Below, piece by piece: positions 57,520 through 64,000 of a stretch of 64,000 bases of DNA. A model generated the notes under the pieces. It had not been told where the DNA came from, searched no databases, and worked only from the letters and a program-made list of their open reading frames with translations. Source of the stretch: Hydrogenophaga sp. RAC07 (lineage in GTDB: Bacteria > Pseudomonadota > Gammaproteobacteria > Burkholderiales > Burkholderiaceae_C); NCBI RefSeq assembly GCF_001713375.1, contig NZ_CP016449.1, forward strand, positions 806,001 to 870,000, read 5' to 3'. Made by a program: the position numbers and the translations under genes. How positions within the stretch are numbered: position 1 is the stretch's first letter; each line of letters opens with the position of its first letter.

Positions 57520-57539
57520 TGTGCGGCACAGCACCGACG
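57520..57539 (+). promoter_or_regulatory. Conserved stress-island motif between the CsbD gene and the DUF4398 gene
   Basis: TGTGCG-GCACA-GCACCGACG fits TGTnCG-N5-GCACsGACG exactly, preceded by GGTC. It also contains the perfect dyad CTGTGC-G-GCACAG at 57519-57531. It is 67 bases before the lipoprotein ATG and 87 bases upstream of the divergent CsbD start, so it could serve both. Confidence 0.6.
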
Positions 57540-57606
57540 CACGCAGTCGGCCCGCCCATGCTTGGTCTGTCGGCCAGCTCGGCCTTGATGACAGAAAGAC
57601 ATTTCG

Positions 57607-58029
57607 ATGCACACCCCGTTCACACCCCGCGTTCAGGCCCTGGTCACACCCGCACGCCACCAGGTCGTGCGCCTGTTTGGCCTCACCGCACTCACCGCGC
57701 TCACGTTGTCGCTGATGGCTTGCGCCACCCGCATCCCCGCGCCCACCCAGGAGCTCGCGCTTTCACGCGCCGCGATCGACGCCGCTGCGCGCGCCGGTGC
57801 CGCCGAACTGGCGCCGACCGAACTCAACATCGCGCGCCAGAAGCAGGTGATGGCCGACACCGCCATGACACAGGAACAGTTCGATCGCGCCTTGCTGCTG
57901 TCGAACGAGGTGCAGGTGGACGCACGGCTGGCCGAGGCCAAGGCCCGCAGCACCCGGGCCAACCGGGCCGCCGGCGAGATTCGTGAAGACGGCCGCGCGT
58001 TGCGCCAGGAAATCAACCGCGCCCAATGA
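57607..58029 (+). CDS. DUF4398 lipoprotein
   Basis: A 140-residue envelope protein. After a rather long basic N-region comes a hydrophobic core and lipobox Cys (TLSLMACATRI). The mature part is a helical hairpin rich in Ala, Glu and Arg (ELAPTELNIARQKQVMADTA), the DUF4398 domain, predicted coiled coil. Its stop is 20 bases before the start of the OmpA-type gene, which carries the same domain, so the two probably act together at the outer membrane. Confidence 0.82.
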   Translation: MHTPFTPRVQALVTPARHQVVRLFGLTALTALTLSLMACATRIPAPTQELALSRAAIDAAARAGAAELAPTELNIARQKQVMADTAMTQEQFDRALLLSNEVQVDARLAEAKARSTRANRAAGEIREDGRALRQEINRAQ

Positions 58030-58049
58030 CAACAACAACAGGACTCCCC

Positions 58050-58961
58050 ATGAAAACCATGCACCGCTTTGCACTCTCGCTCACCGCCCTGGCCGTGGTG
58101 GCTGGCTGCAGCACCACACCACCCACCAACGTGCGGCTCGACCAGGCGCGGGAAGATTTCCGCACCGTGCAAGCCGATCCGCGTTCGCAGAACCAGGCCC
58201 CGGCCGAACTGCGCCAGGCCGCCGACGCACTGACCGCGGCCAACACGGCCGCGAGCAACCGCGAAGACGTGGCCCAGGTGAACCACCTGGCTTACGTGGC
58301 TTCGCAGCGCGCAGCCATCGTGCGTGAAACAGTGAACTACAAGACCGCCGAGTTGAGCGTGGCCAATGCCGGTGCCGCGCGCACCAGCGCCCAGCTGCAG
58401 GCCCGCACGCAAGAAGCCGACGCCGCCCAGCGCGCCGCTGCCGAAGCACAGCGCGCCGCAGCGGAAGCACAACGCAGTGCCAGCCTGGCCCGCACCGACA
58501 CGGTGGAGGCGCAGCGCCAGGCCGCCCTGGCGATGGAGCGCAACCGCATGCTCGAAGCGCGCATGGCCGAGCTCAACGCCAAGCAGACACCGCGTGGCCT
58601 CGTGATCACGCTGGGCGATGTGCTGTTCGACGTGGACCGCTCCGCGCTGCGCCCCAACGGCATGCGCATGGTCAACCAGCTCGCCGAGGTGCTCAAGGCC
58701 GACCCGCAGCGCACCGTGCTGGTGGAAGGATTCACCGACAGCACCGGCGCCGACGCCTACAACCAGACCTTGTCCACCGAGCGAGCCGATGCCGTGCGCG
58801 TGGCCTTGCTGGCGCAGGGCATTGCCTCCAACCGCGTGGTCTCGCGCGGCTACGGCAAGGCCAATCCGGTGGGCAGCAACGACACCGCCGCCGGCCGTCA
58901 GATGAACCGGCGCGTCGAGATCGTGCTGTCGGACGAGAGCGGCCAGATCAAGGCGCGCTGA
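58050..58961 (+). CDS. OmpA family lipoprotein with DUF4398 domain
   Basis: A 303-residue outer-membrane lipoprotein. The lipobox is ALAVVAGCSTT. Residues about 25-120 form a DUF4398 helical hairpin (DQAREDFRTVQADPRSQNQA), then an Ala/Gln/Arg coiled coil (AEAQRAAAEAQRAAAEAQRS) and a C-terminal OmpA peptidoglycan-binding domain (LGDVLFDVDRSALRPNG; LVEGFTDSTGADAYNQTLS; NRRVEIVLSD). The ATG at 58050 is used because the in-frame one at 58026 adds residues that spoil the signal peptide. It would tether the outer membrane to the cell wall. Confidence 0.9.
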   Translation: MKTMHRFALSLTALAVVAGCSTTPPTNVRLDQAREDFRTVQADPRSQNQAPAELRQAADALTAANTAASNREDVAQVNHLAYVASQRAAIVRETVNYKTAELSVANAGAARTSAQLQARTQEADAAQRAAAEAQRAAAEAQRSASLARTDTVEAQRQAALAMERNRMLEARMAELNAKQTPRGLVITLGDVLFDVDRSALRPNGMRMVNQLAEVLKADPQRTVLVEGFTDSTGADAYNQTLSTERADAVRVALLAQGIASNRVVSRGYGKANPVGSNDTAAGRQMNRRVEIVLSDESGQIKAR

Positions 58962-59005
58962 TCCACCATGCACGGGTCCTTCGCCAGCCCGTGGCTTTGT
59001 GATCG

Positions 59006-59040
59006 AGGCCGCTGTGTCCCGCCCGGGATGCAGCGGCCTT
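59006..59040 (+). terminator. Hairpin after the OmpA-type gene
   Basis: AGGCCGCTG at 59006-59014 pairs with CAGCGGCCT at 59031-59039, with further TCCC/GGGA pairing inside. It lies 44 bases past the OmpA stop and just ahead of the antiporter start. There is no long T run. Confidence 0.55.
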
Positions 59041-59050
59041 GCTGCTTGGC

Positions 59051-60343
59051 ATGACCACCGCGCACTGGTTCCTCTTTGTCGGCGCGCTGCTGCTCGTGAT
59101 GGGCGTGACGCCCACCTTGCTCAAGCGTCTGCCCATCACGCCCGCCATGCTCTACCTCGCGGTGGGCCTGCTCATGGGGCCCACCGTGCTCGGTGCTTTC
59201 AGCTTCAACCCGTTGAAGGAGTCGGCCCTGCTCGAGGTGCTGACCGAGGGGGCGGTCCTGATCTCGCTGTTTTCGGCCGGTGTGAAGATGCCGGTGCCGT
59301 TCAATCTTCGGCAGTGGCGCGCGCCGCTGCTGCTGGCCACCCTGTCGATGACGCTCACCGTGGGCCTGGTGTCGGCGTTCGGCGTGTGGGCACTGGGCCT
59401 GCCGCTGGGCGCCGCGATTTTGCTCGGCGCCATCGTGGCGCCCACCGATCCGGTGCTCGCCACCGACGTGCAAAGCCGCCACCCGGGCGACCGCGACCAG
59501 TTGCGCTTCACGCTGACCTGCGAGGCCGGACTCAACGACGGCTCGGCCTTTCCGTTCGTGATGCTCGGCCTGGGTTTGCTGGGTCTGCACAACCTGGGTG
59601 AGAACGGCACGCAGTGGCTGGTGCTGGACGTGGTGTGGGCCACGGTCGGTGGCATCACCATCGGCGTGCTGTGTGGCGTGGCGCTGGCGCGTGTGGGCTG
59701 GTGGCTGCGCGGCGCGCCGCGGCGTCACGAGCTGCTGGACGACTTTCTCGGCCTGGGCCTCATCGGCGTGGTGTACGGCCTGAGCGAGTGGCTGAACGCC
59801 TGGGGTTTTCTGGCGGTGTTTTTCGCGGCCGTGGCGCTGCGCCAGACCGAGATGCGGCTGTCGCGACGGGCACATGAAGTGGCCGAAGCCGAGGCGGCGG
59901 CGCACCTGCCAGCCTGCGCACCCGACGGCGGGCCGGCGTCCACCGTGAGCCAGGGCGCATTGGTGTTCAAGGAACACCTGGAGCGCCTGTCCGAACTCAT
60001 GCTGGTGCTGCTGCTCGGCGGCGCGCTTTACCGCGACTCGTGGAGCTGGGCGGCGGTGGGTCTGGCGCTGTTCCTGTTTTTCGTGGCACGCCCGTTGAGC
60101 GTGTTCATCGGCCTGCTCGGCACCCGCGCCATCTCCCCGGTGCGCGGCATGACCGCGTGGTTCGGCGTGCGCGGCATCGGCTCGCTGTACTACCTGATGT
60201 ACGCCATCCAGCACGGCCTGCCCGAACCCCTGGCACTGCAGTTGATGCAGCTCACGCTGATCGTGGTGGCCATGTCCATCCTGATGCACGGCTTCAGCGT
60301 GAAACCGCTGATGAACCTGGTGTGGCGGCGCGGCGCGGATTGA
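59051..60343 (+). CDS. CPA1-type cation/proton antiporter
   Basis: A 430-residue membrane protein with about twelve hydrophobic segments. GAIVAPTDPVLATDVQ holds the TDP motif, and CEAGLNDGSAFPFVMLGL the ND pair that binds the transported ion in NhaP-type exchangers. Late helices carry GMTAWFGVRGIGSLYYLMY, with the conserved Arg. Sodium or potassium against protons is the likely exchange. The ATG at 59051 is preferred to the TTG at 59039. It converges on thiE with 16 bases between stops. Confidence 0.9.
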   Translation: MTTAHWFLFVGALLLVMGVTPTLLKRLPITPAMLYLAVGLLMGPTVLGAFSFNPLKESALLEVLTEGAVLISLFSAGVKMPVPFNLRQWRAPLLLATLSMTLTVGLVSAFGVWALGLPLGAAILLGAIVAPTDPVLATDVQSRHPGDRDQLRFTLTCEAGLNDGSAFPFVMLGLGLLGLHNLGENGTQWLVLDVVWATVGGITIGVLCGVALARVGWWLRGAPRRHELLDDFLGLGLIGVVYGLSEWLNAWGFLAVFFAAVALRQTEMRLSRRAHEVAEAEAAAHLPACAPDGGPASTVSQGALVFKEHLERLSELMLVLLLGGALYRDSWSWAAVGLALFLFFVARPLSVFIGLLGTRAISPVRGMTAWFGVRGIGSLYYLMYAIQHGLPEPLALQLMQLTLIVVAMSILMHGFSVKPLMNLVWRRGAD

Positions 60344-60359
60344 ACGCCGCTTGCGGCCT

Positions 60360-61277
60360 TCAGGCCGGTTTGAGCGCGGCCTTCCAGGTCGCCACCGCCG
60401 CGTCCAGATCGGGTGCCGACATCAGCGCGCGCACCACGCCCACCGAGCCCACGTCGGCCTTCATCACCTCGGGCAGTGAAGCCAGGTCGATGCCGCCGAT
60501 GGCCACGCGCGGGGTGTCACGCAGCAGCTTCGAGTACATGGCGAGCCGGCCCGTGCCTTGCGGTGCGGTGGCCATCTGCTTGAGGGTGGTGGGAAACACC
60601 GCGCCCATGGCGATGTAGCTCGGGCTGTGCTGGTCGGCGATCAGCATCTCGGCGTAGCCGTGCGTGCTCAGGCCCAGGCGCAGGCCGGCGTCCTTGATGG
60701 CCTTCAATCCGGCCGGTGTCATGGCCTGCAGGTCTTCCTGGCCGAGGTGCACGCCGTAGGCGCCGGCTTCGATGGCGAGCTCCCAGTGGTCGTTGATGAA
60801 GAGGCGTGCACCGGTGCCCTTGACGCCCGCCACCGTGGCCATGACCTCGGCGCGCACAGCCGAGGCATCGCCCGACTTGAAGCGCAGCTGCACCGTGGGC
60901 ACACCGGCGCGCGCCATGCGGATGGTCCACGCGGCGTCGGGCATCACGGCGTACAGGCCGAGTGTCTGGGGGCAGGACGCAAACGCATCGCTGCGGGGCA
61001 TGGGGGCCATGCCGAAATCGACCGCTTCCGTGGGCCACTGTTCGGGGTGGAATTCGCCCGTGCGCAGCGCCTGGCGGGACCAGGCTTGCGCGATGCACAT
61101 CGCATCGGCCGGCACAAAGCCCAGCTGGTGCGCGGCTTGCAGGGCGGAGGCAAACACCAGGTCGTCCACGTCGCCCTTGAGCGCTTCCGCGCCGGGCACC
61201 AGCGGCAGGGCCAGTGTGGCCTCGTGGGCCCGCGCAATGGACTGCGCCATCACCATCACGTTCATGCCGGCGTTCAT
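60360..61277 (-). CDS. thiE: Thiamine-phosphate synthase with N-terminal extension
   Basis: A 305-residue protein that joins the hydroxymethylpyrimidine and thiazole phosphates to thiamine phosphate. The ThiE domain starts near residue 105 (LGLYAVMPDAAWTIRMARAG) and includes VPTVQLRFKSG, GARLFINDHWELAIEAGAYG and VHLGQEDLQ, then VAIGGIDLASL. The first 100 residues resemble the C-terminal end of a ThiD-like kinase (GDVDDLVFASALQAAHQLGF and the AxAWxxxALRTG region), probably a fused remnant. The ATG overlaps the thiG stop as ATGA. Confidence 0.9.
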   Translation of the reverse strand: MNAGMNVMVMAQSIARAHEATLALPLVPGAEALKGDVDDLVFASALQAAHQLGFVPADAMCIAQAWSRQALRTGEFHPEQWPTEAVDFGMAPMPRSDAFASCPQTLGLYAVMPDAAWTIRMARAGVPTVQLRFKSGDASAVRAEVMATVAGVKGTGARLFINDHWELAIEAGAYGVHLGQEDLQAMTPAGLKAIKDAGLRLGLSTHGYAEMLIADQHSPSYIAMGAVFPTTLKQMATAPQGTGRLAMYSKLLRDTPRVAIGGIDLASLPEVMKADVGSVGVVRALMSAPDLDAAVATWKAALKPA

Positions 61278-62086
61278 GGGTGGTGCCAGAACGGGGTGCC
61301 GAGCACGGGGGTGCTGGGTTGGGCGCTGTCCTGCGCTTGCATGGCGCCCGACCGGTACGCCGCGCGGCCTGCGCGCACAGCGTCGGCAAACGCACCGGCC
61401 ATGTCCACGGGGGACTGGGCGAGTGCCACGGCGGTGTTGAGCAGCACGGCGTCATAGCCCCACTCCATCACGGTGCAGGCGTGCGACGGCAGGCCCAGGC
61501 CGGCGTCCACGATCAGCGGCACCTTGAGGCGCTCGCGCAGCAGGCGCATGGCGTAGGGGTTGACCGGACCGCGGCCGGTGCCGATGGGCGCGGCCCAGGG
61601 CATCACGGCCTGGCAGCCCACGTCGACCAGGCGCTGGCACAGCACCAGGTCTTCGGTGCAGTAGGGCAGCACCTTGAAGCCCTCGTTGATGAGCTGGCGC
61701 GCGCAGTCCACCAGGTTGAGTGTGTCGGGCTGCAGGCTGTAGTCGTCGCCGATGAGTTCGAGCTTGATCCACGGCGTGTTGAACACCTCGCGCGCCATCT
61801 GCGCGGTGGTGATCACCTCTTGCGCGCTGTGACAGCCGGCGGTGTTGGGCAGCACCGGCACGGCCAGCTCCTGCAGCAGTTTCCAGAACGCCGCACCCGC
61901 CTCGGGCTGCACCGCGCCCTGGCGGCGCAGCGAGGCGGTGAGCATGGCGGGCTGCGCGCGGCGCACGGCCGCTTCCAGCGTGGCGGGCGAGGGGTAGCGC
62001 GAGGTGCCGAGCATCAGGCGGCTCTGGAACACCTCGCCGTACAGGATCAGCGGGTCGTCGTGGGTGATCGGATTGGTCATGTCCAT
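61274..62086 (-). CDS. thiG: Thiazole synthase
   Basis: A 270-residue TIM-barrel enzyme that builds the thiazole phosphate ring from deoxyxylulose phosphate, dehydroglycine and ThiS thiocarboxylate. It opens with LILYGEVFQSRLMLGTSRYP, and has VLPNTAGCHSAQEVITTAQM and WIKLELIGDDYSLQPD, with the Schiff-base Lys. AAPIGTGRGPVNPYAMRLL and LPSHACTVMEWGYDAVLLNT follow. It begins 2 bases after the thiS stop and overlaps thiE, so translation of the set is coupled. Either Met at 62086 or 62080 could start it. Confidence 0.95.
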   Translation of the reverse strand: MDMTNPITHDDPLILYGEVFQSRLMLGTSRYPSPATLEAAVRRAQPAMLTASLRRQGAVQPEAGAAFWKLLQELAVPVLPNTAGCHSAQEVITTAQMAREVFNTPWIKLELIGDDYSLQPDTLNLVDCARQLINEGFKVLPYCTEDLVLCQRLVDVGCQAVMPWAAPIGTGRGPVNPYAMRLLRERLKVPLIVDAGLGLPSHACTVMEWGYDAVLLNTAVALAQSPVDMAGAFADAVRAGRAAYRSGAMQAQDSAQPSTPVLGTPFWHHP

Positions 62087-62088
62087 GT

Positions 62089-62286
62089 TCAGCCTCCGGT
62101 GATGGGCGCGATGATTTCGATGCGGTCCCCTTCAGACAGCACCTGCTGTGCGTAGGCGGTGCGCGGCACGAACTGCAGGTTGACCGCCGCGGCGAACACG
62201 GCCGGCGGATCGCACACGCGCAGCGCGTCGGCCAGCGTGGCGCCCTCGGGCAGCTCGCGGGGTTCGTGGTTGATCAGGACGTTCAT
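62089..62286 (-). CDS. thiS: Sulfur carrier protein ThiS
   Basis: A 65-residue ubiquitin-fold protein ending in Gly-Gly (IEIIAPITGG), the tail that is adenylated and thiocarboxylated to carry sulfur for thiazole synthesis. MNVLINHEPRELPEGATLAD is the start of the fold. The ATG at 62286 is chosen because it gives the standard length; a longer frame to 62376 overlaps thiO. The adenylating ThiF is not in the window. Confidence 0.93.
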   Translation of the reverse strand: MNVLINHEPRELPEGATLADALRVCDPPAVFAAAVNLQFVPRTAYAQQVLSEGDRIEIIAPITGG

Positions 62287-62293
62287 GGGGGGT

Positions 62294-63382
62294 TCAGTGG
62301 GCGGTGTGCTGGAGCGACAGGCCCCATTGTTCGGCCAGCGCAGACCGTCCATTGTCCATGGCCTGCAGGGCGGCATCGAGCATGGCCGGGGCGATCAGGA
62401 AACCGTGGCGGTACAGGCCATTGATCTGCATGCGGCGCGGTGCGCTCAGCCGGATCCCGGGCAGGTTGTCGGGCAGGGTGGGGCGCAGCTGCACGCCCAT
62501 CTCGATGATGCGTGCTTCGCCAAATCCGGGGTGCACCGTGTAGGCCGCGCTCAGCAGCTCCAGCGTGGAACGCACGCTCGCGGGCGACAGGTCGTCGGAC
62601 TCGATCTCGGTGGCGCCGATGACGAACATGCCACCCGGCTTGGGCGCGATGTAGAGCGGGTAACGCGGGTGCAGCAGGCGCGTGGGGCGAGACAGGCTCA
62701 CGCCCGGCGCATGCACCCGCGCGACCTCGCCGCGCACACCACGCAGCGCGCCCCACTGCGGCTGGGCACCCAGGCCGCGGCAGTCGAACAGCCAGGTGTC
62801 GGGGCCCGGGTCCACCTCGGCCGGGCTGCGTGGACTGTTCCAGTGCACGGTCACCCCGAGCAACAGCATCTGGTGCGCGAGTGCGGCCAGCAGTTCGCGG
62901 TTGTCGAGCTGGCCTTCCTGTGGCAGGTACAGGCCCTGGGCGAAGCGGTGGTCGAGCGCGGGCTCCAGCGCAGTGAGCTCGGCGGCATTCAAACGCTGCG
63001 CGTGCGGCAACGAGGGCAGGGCGGTGGTGGTGCGCGCGAGCTGGCCCGAGAAACGTTCGGCCTCGGCCGCGTCCTGCCGGTGCCACAGCACCACGGTGCC
63101 GCTTTGTTGAAAGAACACCGGCTGCGCCAGCGTGGCCAGCAGCTCTGGCCAGCGGGCCAGCGCGTGTTGCCCCATGCGCACCACCGGCAGTTCGGTCACC
63201 GCCGACTCGGCCAGCGGCGCGAGCATGGCGGCAGCCACGCGCGCAGCGGCGTTTTCGGCCAGGGGGCCGCCGGCGTCGAACACCTCGACCCGGTGGCCGC
63301 GCTGCGCCAGCGCGCAGGCCAGCAGCCGGCCCATGAGGCCGGCACCGAGCACCACAGCGGTGGAATTTCTGTCGATCGTCAT
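62294..63382 (-). CDS. thiO: Glycine oxidase ThiO
   Basis: A 362-residue FAD enzyme that oxidises glycine to dehydroglycine for thiazole formation. The Rossmann motif is TAVVLGAGLMGRLLACALAQ, and RGEVARVHAPG and GMFVIGATEIESDD match the amine oxidase/DAO fold of ThiO. RHGFLIAPAMLD near the C-terminus closes the FAD site. It starts at 63382, back to back with thiD with 32 bases between them, and leads the thiO-S-G-E operon. Confidence 0.93.
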   Translation of the reverse strand: MTIDRNSTAVVLGAGLMGRLLACALAQRGHRVEVFDAGGPLAENAAARVAAAMLAPLAESAVTELPVVRMGQHALARWPELLATLAQPVFFQQSGTVVLWHRQDAAEAERFSGQLARTTTALPSLPHAQRLNAAELTALEPALDHRFAQGLYLPQEGQLDNRELLAALAHQMLLLGVTVHWNSPRSPAEVDPGPDTWLFDCRGLGAQPQWGALRGVRGEVARVHAPGVSLSRPTRLLHPRYPLYIAPKPGGMFVIGATEIESDDLSPASVRSTLELLSAAYTVHPGFGEARIIEMGVQLRPTLPDNLPGIRLSAPRRMQINGLYRHGFLIAPAMLDAALQAMDNGRSALAEQWGLSLQHTAH

Positions 63383-63414
63383 GAATGTCCTTGGGCACTG
63401 CGAGAATGCGCGCC

Positions 63415-64000
63415 ATGACCACTGAACCCCAACGCTACACACGCGTCCTGTCCATCGCCGGCTCCGACAGCGGCGGTGGCGCCGGCATCCAGGCCGATCT
63501 GAAGACCTTCGCGGCGCTGGGCTGTTACGGCATGACGGCCATCACCGCGCTGACGGCGCAGAACACGCTGGGCGTGAGCGCCATCCACGGTGTGCCGCCC
63601 GAGATGCTCAAGGCGCAGCTGTGCGCGGTGTTCGACGACATCGGCGTGGACGCGGTGAAGATCGGCATGCTGCACGCGCCCGACATCGTGCGCACAGTGG
63701 CCTGGGCACTGAAGCACTACGGCGTGAAACAGGTCGTGCTCGACCCGGTGATGGTGGCCACGTCGGGCGACACGCTCATCACGCCCACGACCGTGCAGGT
63801 GCTGGTGCACGAGCTGTTCCCGCTGGCCACGGTGATCACACCCAACCTCGACGAAGCCGCGCTGCTGCTCAGCCGCACCATCGATTCGGCGGACGAGCTC
63901 GAAGCCGCCGCGCGCGATCTGTTCGCCATGGGCGCGCCGGCGGTGTTGCTCAAGGGCGGGCATCTGCCGGGCATTGAAGTGGCCGATCTGCTGGTCACCG
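63415..64000 (+). CDS. thiD: Hydroxymethylpyrimidine/phosphomethylpyrimidine kinase (3' partial)
   Basis: The first 195 residues of ThiD; the window ends before the stop. It shows RVLSIAGSDSGGGAGIQADL, which binds the pyrimidine and phosphate, GCYGMTAITALTAQNT, and VVLDPVMVATSGD with VITPNLDEAALLL of the ribokinase fold. It performs the two phosphorylations of hydroxymethylpyrimidine before ThiE. It is divergent from thiO across 32 bases, too little room for a TPP riboswitch. Confidence 0.95.
   Translation, partial: MTTEPQRYTRVLSIAGSDSGGGAGIQADLKTFAALGCYGMTAITALTAQNTLGVSAIHGVPPEMLKAQLCAVFDDIGVDAVKIGMLHAPDIVRTVAWALKHYGVKQVVLDPVMVATSGDTLITPTTVQVLVHELFPLATVITPNLDEAALLLSRTIDSADELEAAARDLFAMGAPAVLLKGGHLPGIEVADLLVT

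Overview
The window is GC-rich and densely coded, with short intergenic gaps, many ATGA/GTGA gene overlaps and Shine-Dalgarno-led genes. The protein set points to a betaproteobacterium of the family Comamonadaceae. It includes a red-type form I RuBisCO with its CbbX activase, a GbsR-controlled cytochrome bd oxidase and BMP-type purine transporters. Three small-effector Crp/Fnr paralogs sit among stress genes, and the intergenic repeats look like those of this family. A facultative chemolithoautotroph such as Hydrogenophaga would fit, but the genus is an inference. No rRNA, tRNA, CRISPR array, insertion sequence or prophage was seen.

1-6.5 kb is a purine uptake and deamination cluster. It holds an ABC permease (cut by the window edge), two BMP-family binding proteins, a Rieske oxygenase resembling methylxanthine N-demethylases, an adenosine/adenine deaminase and guanine deaminase. 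6.5-9.9 kb has a 94-bp repeat in tandem, then a gbsR-cydA-cydB operon on the minus strand with a perfect 18-bp palindrome in front. 9.9-16.5 kb is housekeeping: dcd, a fatty-acid desaturase, a zinc metallopeptidase, an RhlE-type helicase, apaH and a TlyC/CorC-type membrane protein.

16.6-19.6 kb carries cbbL-cbbS-cbbX with no cbbR nearby. 19.8-25.1 kb has an FG-GAP lipoprotein, a Rad3/DinG-type helicase with a likely nuclease motif coupled to a glutathione S-transferase, an Mpo1-like protein and a 52-residue cysteine-rich protein. 25.1-27 kb is an ECF41 sigma factor and an NmrA-like oxidoreductase; both genes have the same ECF41-type promoter with identical spacing. 27-31.7 kb has an MbcA/ParS-like protein, a chrB-chrA chromate operon, a DUF2177 membrane protein and a sorbosone dehydrogenase-like lipoprotein.

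31.9-39.4 kb contains a hybrid sensor kinase with a PAS-bearing response regulator, a PAP2 phosphatase, a gamma-glutamyltransferase/lipid-kinase/phosphoesterase operon, slyX and a glycine-zipper lipoprotein. 39.7-48.5 kb is dominated by one 2,864-residue cyclic beta-1,2-glucan synthase.

48.5-59 kb is an envelope and oxidative stress island. It has three Crp/Fnr regulators, a phospholipase D/cardiolipin synthase, a ferritin-like protein, a large catalase, DUF883, CsbD, a 23-residue membrane peptide, a DUF4398 lipoprotein and an OmpA-type lipoprotein. A recurring intergenic motif, TGTnCG-N5-GCACsGACG, stands before several of these and is the best candidate for an uncharacterised regulon. The window ends with a cation/proton antiporter and a thiamine cluster (thiE, thiG, thiS, thiO on the minus strand, thiD divergent and cut by the edge).
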